This document shows positions 37,606 through 48,246 of a stretch of DNA of 64,000 bases, piece by piece (positions within the stretch are counted from its first letter, which is position 1; each line of letters opens with the position of its first letter). The notes beneath the pieces are model-generated. The model was not told where the DNA came from and made no database searches. It saw nothing but the letters and a program-made list of their open reading frames with translations. The DNA lies in assembly GCA_030141605.1 (NCBI GenBank), contig JAQGDQ010000373.1, positions 161,001 through 225,000 on the forward strand. The letters are read 5' to 3'. The translations under genes were made by a program, and so were the position numbers. This DNA comes from Tubiluchus corallicola. Lineage: Eukaryota; Priapulida; Priapulimorpha; Priapulimorphida; Tubiluchidae.

Positions 37606-38697
37606 TGATTTAAATATGGACGCCTGGGAGTTCTAATAAGTACAAATTGTACACACAAATACTTGCGTGAGTGACGCTACTGTTATTGTTAAGCGGCTTG
37701 AATGTTATTATTATTTGTCAACTTGTTAAACAAACTGTTTATTTAGTTGCAGTGATGTACAATGAGAGCCTAATGTCATTCCGCGACCTCCAAACTCCTT
37801 TCATGTATTTCCTGCTTCAACCAACAGACGTCGCTGGCACTGCGCGCACTGAAAGACGGGCCGAACGCACAGTTTGCGTTTTGTGTTTAAAATTTTGATG
37901 TTTAGAATTGAAAACGTTTGAAAACTGCTTAATCCCACTCCAGAAACAGTTCTTCTGAAGTTCCAAGAGACGCTTGAAAAGTGACGTCACAGAATGAGAA
38001 GTGCTATATTCGTGTTTAAACTATTTGTATTGGAAAACACATCCTGAATAGTTCAGTCATTTCCTGACAAAGAGTTCAACATAAAACCAAAAGCCAAAGC
38101 TGACGGAAATCATACCTCCTAAAAAAACTCCGCCCACGAATCATGGAATATAATCGTGGCACGCATGCGCAAAGCTGTAAGCGGTACCATTATCACTATG
38201 ATTTTACATATCCTACACTCTACTAAACCAAACTACCCACGCAAAAATAGCCAAAACCGCGCGGCCTACAACACCATCTCCCCCCGCCTGCAATGCTCGA
38301 GTCTCACCACCGCCGCCTCCAACGGAATGTACAGTAGGAGCAGACTGTACACAGAAGCGATACAGCCTGTAGGCATGAACCATTTAACCGATAAATAAGG
38401 TTAAAGTTGACAGGGCATTGGTTACGCTCGCTCGGGCGGGCTGCCTTTCCATGAACAAATTTATGGTGCAGAAGAACAGATAATGTACAAAGTGGAATGT
38501 GTTGAAAAGAGGTGTGAGGTGAGGGTCCTCATAGCCATCGGGTCATTTTTCATGATTTCGAAAAGGAAAGCTACTGAAACGCGGACAGAACTCAGGCTGA
38601 CCACTGGCCAAGCAAATGCAGCACGGTGTCCTTCAAAGACAACGGACTTCTGTAGTACTGGGACACGAGGATTAATGGTGGGATACAAAAGAGTTGC
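37606..38697. other. Intron sequence without recognised gene
   Basis: Short open frames at 38156-38398 and 38461-38701 show no recognisable domain. TGACGTCA lies at ~37982. Confidence 0.5.
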
Positions 38698-39238
38698 TTA
38701 AAGGAAGACGGGATGATTTTTCATATACTACCCCATTTTCGTCCGATAAAAGTATGCATTTTAACACAATTAAGACTGCAAAAGCCCGTTTCTGATAATT
38801 AAATAATAGATTAAAAACTTAATTAACGGAAACAATTTTCAACAGCAAAAATATTCCACGAGCGTGTTGCACGTGTTTGCGAGAGAAAATTGAAGTACAG
38901 TGCTACTGTAAGATATTCAGTGTGTTGTACTAAAACTAGGCAAGTTTTAGGTAAAAATTCAAATTTAAAATTTATGCACACGCATGAGCTGTCGAACGTG
39001 TCTAGTTCATCACAAACTAACACATCTGAACTCAGAGGTGCATCAGCAGCTGTTTTTGTGCGATGCTTTTCTGAAATGCGGACGCTAGCGCCCGTCTAAC
39101 TAGCGAATGGTGAAATTGTGTTTGTGTGGTAATGATTCTTTCACGTAAGTCATTTTTGAAAAAAAAATTGTGTGTTTCCTTTCAATATTTTTCAGCAGAT
39201 TGTTTTGACCTACAGTTTAAGATTGGATCCGGTTTTAA
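38698..39238 (-). mobile_element. Family A MITE, near full length
   Basis: TTAAAGGAAGACGGGATG at left; right end diverged (GATCCGGTTTTAAG). Family core present. Confidence 0.82.
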
Positions 39239-39521
39239 GTTTACATCTAGCCTCGCAATCTCCCCCCATGTTGTAGAACAAGAAAATCATTAAAGTACCA
39301 ATAATGATTATGAATTACCTGTGTTGTTTCATCTACGCGGATGTTTAGATTGCATCTTGTACAAACAAGCGTAGGTCAAAAAGTTGTATGAAAACTATTT
39401 GTTTAAACTCTTTAACGGTTTGAACGGCTCACCAAAAGCCGTTTGACTGGCAAATGCGCGGGACACAAAAGCCGTTGTCGAATCTTTTTTTTCTGCTTTT
39501 CATGCAGGTAAGGGGGATGTT

Positions 39522-39881
39522 TGAAGCAAAATCTTAAACTGTAGGTCAAAACAATCTACCCTTTGAAATATTGAAAGGGAACATACTATGTTTTTCAAAA
39601 AATGACTTACGTGAAAGAATTATTACCACACAAACACAATTTCACGTTCCCGTTACTCGTTTTTCGCTGCTACATGCATTTCGCCAATCGCTAGTTAGAC
39701 AGGCACTAGCGTCCGCATTTCAGAAAGGCATTGCATGAAAAATAGATGCAATACCTCTCAGGTCAGATGTGTTAGTTTGCGATGTACTACACACGTGTGA
39801 CAGCTCATGCGTGAGTAACAGCGGTAAATCAGAAATTTGAATATTTATCTTAAAACTTGCTTAGTTTTAGTACAACATATA
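39522..39881 (+). mobile_element. Family A MITE, truncated
   Basis: Left part from GAAGCAAAATCTTAAACTGT to TTTAGTACAACATA, then cut where segment E begins. Confidence 0.8.
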
Positions 39882-39886
39882 TAGCA

Positions 39887-40121
39887 CGATATTAGATGTT
39901 GACAGTTTGGACTTTTGAACTAACACGACGCTTAACGCGATTCAGCTACATTGAGTAATAGTCCTGTGACCATATGACGAGTTAAGACAGAATGAATGAA
40001 TCAGTCATATTCGAATGATAAACAACACAGGCAGCCGTCTGATTTACGAAGAACAGCCTACACACAATCTCATATCTAGTCTAAACAGGCTCTTACTGAC
40101 AGACTACTTAGTGACTAACCT
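39887..40121. repeat. Segment E, copy 2 (inverted)
   Basis: Reverse complement of 24231-24477 with only a few differences, joined to family B at TTAAAGG. Confidence 0.82.
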
Positions 40122-40753
40122 TTAAAGGACAAAAAAGGGGTACCGGAAGTAGGTTTCAGAAAAATCGCCTTGAAAATTATAGTACTTTACAGCAACATTA
40201 TGCGTAATTCGTACTGAGGTTAAATGTATTTTTTCTTTGTTTTCATTTTAAATCGCCCGTAATGACGTCACATAGGCAAACGTAAATCAGGGGCAACAAA
40301 AGGCAATGTTAAAATATGCTCCAACAAAACTTTCTATGCAAATCTATATTAATTACCATTTCGCCTACCTGCTGGTAACTAGAAATAATAATTTAAAATG
40401 TTCGTGCCAATTGGTAAAATGTCGCTGGCTCACCCTCCAGGGTGCGCCCCTCACTAACCAAAAACGGTTTTTTAATCTTATTGACAAGATACAGTAATTT
40501 AAAATTTTATTTAGTTAGTGATGTGTGCAGTACGAATGCTCTGATTATTTTTTTCAAACTTTACTCAGTGTTATGTAAACTTGTTTCAAAAGTCCTGCCG
40601 CCAAAATGGCTGCGTCTAACGGTCATCGCGGGAGTTTAAAGTCACAAATTTTATACAGCGTTACTGCACGCAAAAAAGCAGTACGTAAATGATATAAAAT
40701 TTCAAGATAATTTTTTAAGTTTCATGCAAGAGAGGGGTTTTCTTTCGCTTTAA
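40122..40753 (+). mobile_element. Family B MITE, copy 4 (full length)
   Basis: TTAAAGGACAAAAAAGGGG at left, TTCTTTCGCTTTAA at right. Contains TGACGTCA at ~40264 and the family core. Confidence 0.85.
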
Positions 40754-41104
40754 CTATAGAACGTGAAACGACTCTACAACACTTTGACTAGCGTGTAGCT
40801 TTCTAGATCTGAGCAGTGAGTCAGCGTAAGTTAAATCCACAATAACGAAAGTATACAACATGCTTCAGACAGTTACAACAAGATAATACTTGGCCTGATA
40901 GTAATTTCTTTTAGAAGATTTGCATTTTGAATTGAAAGCACAAGTTCTTTTTAAATACTACGACAAAAACCGACATATATTAGTATTACTATAAAAGTTC
41001 ATCTTTAGTTCGTCATTATCAAAAACTGTACAAATATATCTAAGCACCATCTCTTACATTAATATTCTTGGTATCTTAATATATTTATATATATATATAA
41101 GATT

Positions 41105-41515
41105 CGAGGCTACAGGGCACCATTTGCGGCGATCTATACATCAAACGAAAGGTCTCGATGTAGTGTCGTGCCATTGATGGTTTATTTTTCGAATTGGGCC
41201 CACCGGAAGGAAGGGTGGGGGGGGGGCGAAAAACCTCCAAAAATGGCCATTTTCGGCCGTTTTTTGCAAAAGTTATACGGCTGAGATGTAGAGAACGGGA
41301 ACGGGCCGAGGGGGTGCTGGGTATGGTTAGATAGCCCGTTCAGCGGTGGGTGTAGTAGGCATATTTAGAATTCGTGAGAGGGCCACGGGGTCCCGCAACG
41401 GGCGTTTTCCCGGACCCAACTCGCGATTTTTTCGAAATTTTGACCAAACAGCATGCGGGAAAAACGTTCTAGCGTCGCCCGGTGGGACTCTCGGAAGGAG
41501 ATATATAGCTCTTTA
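41105..41515. other. GC-rich anomalous segment
   Basis: About 410 bp with composition unlike its AT-rich surroundings, including a G10 run (~41218) and CGGGACC/GGGCCC-type phrases. No protein family recognised; immediately followed by a hAT-like element at 41669. Confidence 0.45.
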
Positions 41516-41668
41516 CAAAGAGGAAGGACATATAGCTAATAAATTGCTTCATTTAATGCCAGTTATTACTTTATTACATGCTAACAATTTTCCTTGTAAA
41601 ATGTGCAATAGCAGCAGTTCACGTATGTACAATCTCACATGCAAAGACAGATCGCTCGTACTAATCAG

Positions 41669-42162
41669 TAGGGGTGAGCATCGAACGCTCGAATTCGATT
41701 CGAACGAGTTTTTTTAGTTCGAACTCGATTCGAATCCAAAACTGTAGATTCGAATAATTCAGCACTTCAATCACACATGTTCTTTATCACTAAAACGATT
41801 GAAACATCATGCAATTAGCATAATTTAGCCGTGATTTCTGCGCACAATTTGAAAGAAATTACTAGTTGTTTTATTGCAGAACAAAATCTAGTGATATGCA
41901 CGATCTTTGTAAGACTAATTTTTGCTGGTGGTTCGAAAACTTGTTCGAAAATCTTTCGATCTCAATTCGAATTCGGTTATTTTTGCTGGTGGTTCGAAAA
42001 CTTGTTCGAAAATCGTTCGATCTCAATTCGAATTCGGTTCGAATTCGAAACACTGAAGTTCGGTTCGAATTCGAAACACTGAAGTTCGGTTCGATTCGAA
42101 TTCGAAAGCCACAAATTCGGTTCGATTCGAATTCGCTTTCTGGTAGAGAATGCTCACCCCTA
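41669..42162. mobile_element. hAT-like MITE with 8-bp target duplication
   Basis: Ends TAGGGGTGAGCAT and ATGCTCACCCCTA are perfect 13-bp inverted repeats, flanked by CTAATCAG (41661-41668) and TTAATCAG (42163-42170), an 8-bp duplication with one mismatch as hAT elements make. Subterminal GGTTCGAATTCGAA repeats fill the ends. No transposase. Confidence 0.85.
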
Positions 42163-42536
42163 TTAATCAGACAGTGCAATACAGACTCTAAATTAGAATT
42201 AAACTGCTCCATTAGCCGTGCATAACGCATGAGAAAAATTCACGGGTTCATTACAAGCATGATTAGGTGGACGAGTGAGAAGAGCAAGATATGGCCTGCA
42301 GCTATCACATGAGAATTTCAGGAGCGTGATGATAAACCGTCAGGGAATGCGACAAGATCTCCCACAGGCTATCCTGCGCCAGACGCAACAACACGATAAA
42401 AGCATGCACAGCAAAAACTACTGTACGCTTTTCTACAACAAACATTGGCAGTCTCAAACTGGCTAGGTGAAGTACGGTAGAGGTGAGTTGATATTATAAC
42501 CAACACGAACAAGTCGATTTTCTAATGGACATTCGC

Positions 42537-42815
42537 TCCGTCAAAGCCGTCTGGCACCCTACGGCAATGCGACAAGGATTAGGAATCTTTCCGCCTTTCT
42601 GGTAACTGTAGAATTTCAAAGATTTTTCGATAGAGGCGAGTACCTCTCAAGAATTCACCAAATTAGTAAACTTATTGCTCAGCCAAAGTCGCCTGGCACT
42701 CTACACCAATACGACAAGGACTGACAGCTTTTTTGCCACCCACTGTAGTAACTGTAGAATTCCAAATATTGTTTGACAGAGACGTGTACCTTCAAGAATC
42801 TGCCGAATTAGCAAG
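42537..42815. repeat. Diverged ~139-bp tandem duplication
   Basis: CTGGCACCCTACGGCAATGC and CTGGCACTCTACACCAATAC, each followed by GACAAGGA and GTAACTGTAGAATT, with ~139-bp spacing. Confidence 0.75.
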
Positions 42816-42847
42816 TTAAGTCCAATCATGGGAAGTCCTTAAATAGT

Positions 42848-43440
42848 TTAAAGGAAAACTGGACCCAATTTTAATCTGTAGGTCCAAACAACCTATTCTT
42901 TAAAATATTGGAAGGAGACATACCATTTTGTCAAAAAAAGACGTAAAAGAATTATTACCATACAGACACAATTTCGCATTCGCTGTTACATTCACTTCAG
43001 CATTCGCTAGTTAGACGGGCGCTGGTGCCCGCATTTTGGAAAAGCATTACACAAAAAAAACAGATACTGTACCTCTCAGTTTTGATGTGTTAGTTTATGA
43101 CGCACTGCACACGTTCGACAGCTCATGCGTGAGCACGGCGATAAATTTGAATTTTCATCTTAAAACTTGCCTATTTTTAGTACAACGCACTGAATATCTT
43201 ACAGTAGCACTGCACTTCAATTTTCGCTTTCACAAACACGCTCGTGGAATATTTTTACTGTTGAATATTAGTTAGTTTGCGATGTCTCGTCAATAGTTGG
43301 GCTCACTCGCCGTTCAATAAGTTTTTAATCTATAAATTTAATTATCAGAAACGGGCTTTTGAATTAACAGCGTTAAAATGTATATTTTTTATCGTACTTG
43401 AAATTGAGGGTAGTATATGAAACACCATCCTATCTTCCTA
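42848..43440 (+). mobile_element. Family A MITE, near full length
   Basis: TTAAAGGAAAACTGGACC at left; the right end CATCCTATCTTCCTAAC has lost the TTAA by mutation. Confidence 0.83.
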
Positions 43441-43790
43441 ACACAACAACTTAACACAACATCCAACGAAGGCAGAAGCATGTTGATCTTTCATGTATTT
43501 CTCAAGCTAAATGCATATATGTTAATTTCCAGACAATTTACTCATTAAATTCGACAAGATTTCTCAGTAAAATATCGGCAAGGGATTTTGTCTAAAGTGC
43601 CTATGATGAATTTAATTAATGCCGAGGCATTATACGTCACAGTTTGGCTAACAGGCACTCGCGCGAATGAAAATCAAATTAATATTTCAGCTTAGGCTTA
43701 CCAGAAATTTGCGCCAACTACCGACTAGCACATTTTCCGAAGGCGATTTATAATCGTCAAGATTTCAGACAGAGCGAAAATTAAAGGAAA

Positions 43791-44175
43791 GCAAGACGAT
43801 TCTTCATATCACTTGGAATTATGGTTAAAGGTATACATTCTGACACCTGTAATCACACTTTTTTGTCAAAGTGTTTCTGATAATTAAATAAGATTAAAAC
43901 TTAGAGACCGCAAAAAGCCATGACGTCAGAAACGAGCATGATTTTTAACGCAAAAGGCATTCCACGAGCGTGTTGCATGCATGCATTTGCGAAAGCGCAA
44001 ATTAAAATACAGTGCAACTGTAGATCGACTGTGAGACACAAAAATTGGGTAAATTTATGTTTAAAAATTTAAATTACATGTGCGCAACTGTGTTACCATG
44101 CGTTTTCACCACAAATGTGCACCACATCAGAACTGAACTGAGAGGTACAGCGCCTGTTTTTTATGCAACGTGATT
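43791..44175 (-). mobile_element. Family A MITE, partial
   Basis: TTAAAGGAAAGCAAGACGAT at left; ends abruptly near 44175 against a LINE fragment. Confidence 0.75.
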
Positions 44176-44330
44176 CGAGATCTACATCATCATTACAATC
44201 AACAGGTAATATGTGCCCTAGATCGTTTTCACTTTTGCTGACGTTAATTGATTTACCATTCATAATTAGGAAAAACTTTTCCAGAATCTTTTTAGGGATA
44301 AAGTATCTAAACATTTGGTTTCTGACTCAT
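44175..44330 (-). mobile_element. LINE reverse-transcriptase fragment
   Basis: The minus frame reads MNGKSINVSKSENDLGHILP then DCNDDVDLESR, typical of the 'NGK.I.V....LGH.I' region downstream of the RT fingers/palm in non-LTR elements. Only ~50 residues remain, cut by the family A element. Confidence 0.65.
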
Positions 44331-45640
44331 TAAACGCCATGTTACTAGAAAGAGCAAAATTTTCTCATATACCTAATAAATTCCGTACAATTTTTAACGA
44401 TGAGCTGGATTCCGACCCTGCCACACTTCCTCAAGATTAGTAGTGGGGCGTGCTGTCGACTGTGGCAACCAAATTGTAGAAATCTATCTGGCAAACTCCA
44501 AATTATTAAATTAGATTATGATCGTAAGAAACCATTGCAGTTTGTTTTACAATAATTATTACCCATTGTAGGTAATGATTCGAAGAAAGGAGACGTTGAA
44601 AAATTAAGAACCAGTCGCGAGTTGAACCCGAGACATGTGAACTCCAAATTATAAAAACTGTTTCTATACGCACGTTAGTTCACAGCGTCAAAAGGAACTG
44701 CATTTCTCAGAGCTTCATCATTAGAATTAAATCAACCTAAATTTAGTCTGCATAGGAACACGCTATGATAAACATCCGGCAACTCTAACATGACATCCCA
44801 CAATTCCAAGAATAACAGTAAAGCAGAAACTTAGGGAAAGCAAAAGTGCAGTAAAAACTGCGTGACAGGAAACCATGCAGCCCCCCCCCCCGCCCGGAAG
44901 CCAAGAGATGTTGCCGTGCCTGCTGTTGCTGCCACGGTGACACGCAAACAGATGAAGCCAGACAACCGTAATGCAATCAAGAAAAGCTTTCGAAAGCAAT
45001 GATAACCTAGGCTTTTGCAGTAGACCTCAGCTGACAAGTCAATACAAGCAAACGTTTGCAGTAACTTCACAAAGCAAATTCAATTTTAACTGCACCTACA
45101 CGACAGGAAGCCATGCAAAACGGCTGCAGCAAAACCTTGCCCAGCTGTACTATACTGCAGCAAAACCTTGCCCAGCTGTACTATACTGTAGCAAACTATA
45201 CAGTAACTAGTTTCAACGGTTCAAGAATGAAAAAGGACTAGCAGGGAAGACTGTCTCCCAGAATTTCAAATGCAAACAGCTACGAATCGCTCCGAAACAA
45301 ACGCGCCGACTGAGCAGTCGCCATGTTGCTGGTTGCCATAGTTACCGGGCGATGATTTGTCGCGAGTTTGAATCGACCAGTTCTCCTGTGCATTAGGTAG
45401 AAGAAAACCGGCGGAAGCGACGCAATTAATAACGTGTTTGGGAAAAACATTCCGAGCACAGGAAGTCACCTGCCAGACGAGTACTGAACACAATGAAACA
45501 TGGTTTCTTGATGTTGACAAAACGTTTTACTGGCTGCACTTAAGTACTGTTTAGAACAACTGACACATCAAGTAGTGCCACTGTCAAACTAATCCTTACA
45601 GCTCTAGATCATTACTAGTAATACAGTATATAACTGCTAC
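44331..45640. other. Intron sequence without recognised gene
   Basis: A C11 run lies at ~44881 and a 31-bp direct duplication (CAGCAAAACCTTGCCCAGCT...) at 45126-45187. A B-box-like GGTTCAACTC on the minus strand near 44620 has no convincing A box. Confidence 0.5.
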
Positions 45641-46000
45641 TTAAAGGAAAACGATTTCTCATATACTACACCGTTTTCAAGTTCGATAAAAAAGTACACC
45701 TTCTAACACGATTAATACTGCAAAAGCGATTCAGATAATTAAATAATAGATTAAAAACTTAATTAACGACGGGCGAGCCCAACTGTTGATGACATCACAA
45801 ACTAACACATTTTTCAACAGCAAAAACATTCCATGAGCGTGTAGCACGTGTCTGCCAAAGCAAAAATTGAGGTACAGTGCTACTGTAAGATATTCGGTGT
45901 GTTGTACTAAAACTAGACGTAGATATACAGCACCTGTTTCAATATTTTAGAGAATAGATTGTTTTTACCTAGATCAAGATGTCGTCTGGTTTTGCTTTAA
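45641..46000 (-). mobile_element. Family A MITE, internally deleted
   Basis: TTAAAGGAAAACGATTTCTC at left, CGTCTGGTTTTGCTTTAA at right; 360 bp instead of ~600. Confidence 0.82.
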
Positions 46001-46455
46001 AGGAAAACAAGACGATTTTTCATATCCTACACCATTTGAAGTACGATAAAAACAACATAACAATAGTGCCGAATAAATAATAAGTTAAAAACTTAATTAA
46101 CAGAGAGTAAGCCCAAGTAGTGATGACATCACAAATGAACATAATTTTTGCACGTTTGTGAAAATGAAAATTGAAGTACAGTGCAAATGTACAACATTCA
46201 CTGTGCTATACAGAAACTCAGCAAATTTTAACTTAAAATTCAAATTTCAAGTTTAGTGCTCTGCTCACACCTCTGGAACTTGTGCACTACATCACAATTG
46301 AACACCTCTGAACCGAGAGGTACAGTACCTATTTTTCTGCAACGCGTTTCTGAGACGCAGGCTCCAGTGCCCATCTAAGAAGCAAACAGTGAAATGCATA
46401 CGTGTAATGGCGAAGAACTAGCCAAGAGAATGCAAAATATGTTTTTGCAATAATC
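45997..46455 (-). mobile_element. Family A MITE sharing its TTAA with the preceding copy
   Basis: Starts TTAAAGGAAAACAAGACG; its TTAA (45997-46000) is also the right-hand TTAA of the neighbouring copy. The right terminus has decayed. Confidence 0.78.
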
Positions 46456-46654
46456 ATTTTGCAGAAAGCATCGCTCACAGAAAATGTCGACCCATTAGAC
46501 AATACTTGCTCACCATTAAGTTTGATGGAAAATGTTTAAAACTTTCTTACAATTAGTAATGCAGGGTTTACTAATATCACGGAATGCTGCATAGCGAAAG
46601 CCGTCTGCCAAATTCAAATGCCCTCCTCTACAAGAGATACAATTGGGACGGTAC

Positions 46655-46672
46655 TATATATATATATATATA

Positions 46673-46727
<55 letters not shown>

Positions 46728-46732
46728 GAGAA
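46655..46732. repeat. (TA)n(GA)n compound microsatellite
   Basis: Alternating TA run followed directly by GA run. Confidence 0.95.
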
Positions 46733-47163
46733 ATTTTCCTGTTCCTGACACTCACACATCCATTTGCTAACTAGACCAGGTGCTGCTTCACTTCAGAAAA
46801 CGAACGTGCACTGTCACCACTAACCCATTCCCTTGCTCCAAAGTGACTGGATGATATTCGGGTTGATAAACCTGATTTCCGTGCAATGTTCGTACTTTAA
46901 AAAACATACTCTACTTCTATGCACAAGGAATTTAATATTAAATATCAAAACATTTAACTATAGAATGAAGAATCCGCAAATACCCGTCATCATATTTAAT
47001 ACCCGTAGGCCTATTAATTATGAACATTGAACGAGTTTGCAGACATGTTGCCAGTTGGTACCTGAACGTCAAAACAAAATTAATCTTAGATTTATTTAGC
47101 AAAATATTTTAGCAAATAACGACTGCTTCTAATATGACCAATTTCAGCAAAAAACAAACTTAC

Positions 47164-48246
47164 CTGTAACTCGCACCAAGCCACCTGCACAGCCGTTTCC
47201 GTGTCCAGACCACGATAGACGGTCTTGAACGCTCCTCGGCCGACCTCCTCACGAAATTTGAGAAAGCGCCCTCCAGGCGACTGCTCGATGGCCTCCTCGA
47301 TTTTCTCGTCGTCCGACTGTTTCTGTAACTTCGCCAGTTCCTGATTGGCTTCCTCAAGTTGTTGTCTAAGATTTCTTTCGCGATCTTCACTCTGCTTTAC
47401 CTGTTCTTCGCTCTGAGGTTCACGCTTCGTCGACGTCGATGCGGACGAATCCGCCACAGTCGTCTCTTTCTCTAGCTTCTCCGTTTCGTACTTTTCCTTC
47501 TTGCGCTCCGAGTCCAGGTTATCTGGAGATGTATCCATCTGCTCTTTGGATGCGTCGGCTTTTTCGGTTCCGTTTTCCGCTGCCGGCAACTCGGCGATGT
47601 CAACTCTTTCCACGGGCTGTACGGCCGGTGTAAGGGAAGCCGAAACGACTGCAGCTTTGGAAGTGCAAGAGGGGGACGATTTTGATTTCATCTTATCACT
47701 ACCATCACACTCGGGCGACGCACCATTTTTTGTCACTTCATTTAAACTGCTAGTCCTATCTGGCTTTTGATCACTGTTGCGCTCCTTATCCGCCTTGAGT
47801 TTTAAAACGTTGTTACCGTTCGTAGTTTTTTTCTGAACTGGGTCGCACAATTTAAGATCGGGTCTGATATTTTTAGGGCTGACGCTACGTTGCTTAAGTG
47901 GGATTTCTTTGCGATCAATCCCGTTGCTCAACCTCGCTTCGGATTTTGGAGGCGTTTTTGGCCCTTTTGGGTTAGGATTTGGTCGGTTTCCGTTCCTTGT
48001 TAATTTTGCACCCGAGGGGGAGTCATGACCGCTTCCGATTGATTCGCTGCCCTGCGTCGGACTTCTGCCCCGCTTAAACAGACCTGCCCCTTTTACCTTC
48101 TTGTCCTGCTTCTCATTAGACCTGCCGGAGCTCGACAGCCGAGAAAAGATGGACGCCTTCTTCGGAGATGTGCCTTTTGGCGTCTCCTGATGTTCGACGG
48201 AGTTCAAATCCTCACTAGAGGTGGCGCTGCGGCCACCGCGGCTCAT
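47164..48246 (-). CDS. WNK: WNK protein kinase, coding exon 1 (N-terminus and start of kinase domain)
   Basis: WNK kinases are cytosolic Ser/Thr kinases that sense chloride and osmotic state and phosphorylate SPAK/OSR1-type kinases to control cation-chloride cotransport. This exon encodes 361 residues from the ATG at 48246. The first ~275 residues are low complexity, rich in Ser, Pro, Lys and Glu; residues ~280-310 look like a coiled coil. The kinase glycine loop [11 protein letters not shown] follows at 336-346. Lys341 inside that loop is the family's relocated catalytic lysine, and Cys358 (VAWCELQ) sits where other kinases have lysine: the WNK hallmark. The exon ends in phase 0 at ELQ before GTAAGT. 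The frame stays open upstream to an ATG at 48375, but a good acceptor (TATTTTGCAG, exon from 48280) suggests the 5' UTR is spliced and 48246 is the start. The start is inferred; family identity is very secure. Confidence 0.93.

Larger units (their letters stand above)
7713..47163 (-). other. WNK intron 1 (~39.5 kb)
   Basis: The intron is bounded by GTAAGT at the exon 1 side (47163-47158) and TTCTTTCAG at the exon 2 side. It holds no recognisable host gene on either strand, only MITEs, LINE relics, minisatellites and AT-rich unique sequence, listed separately. Because splicing is phase 0 and the protein is continuous across it, its size is supported by both flanking exons. Long first introns commonly hold enhancers or alternative promoters, but none can be proven from sequence alone. 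Confidence 0.88.

Noticed and set aside
38156-38701. Short basic open frames as small genes
   Set aside because: No domain, no splice or codon evidence, next to a family A MITE.
41831-42230. Arg/Ser/Phe-rich open frames on both strands
   Set aside because: Products of the TTCGAATTCGAA repeats in the hAT-like MITE.
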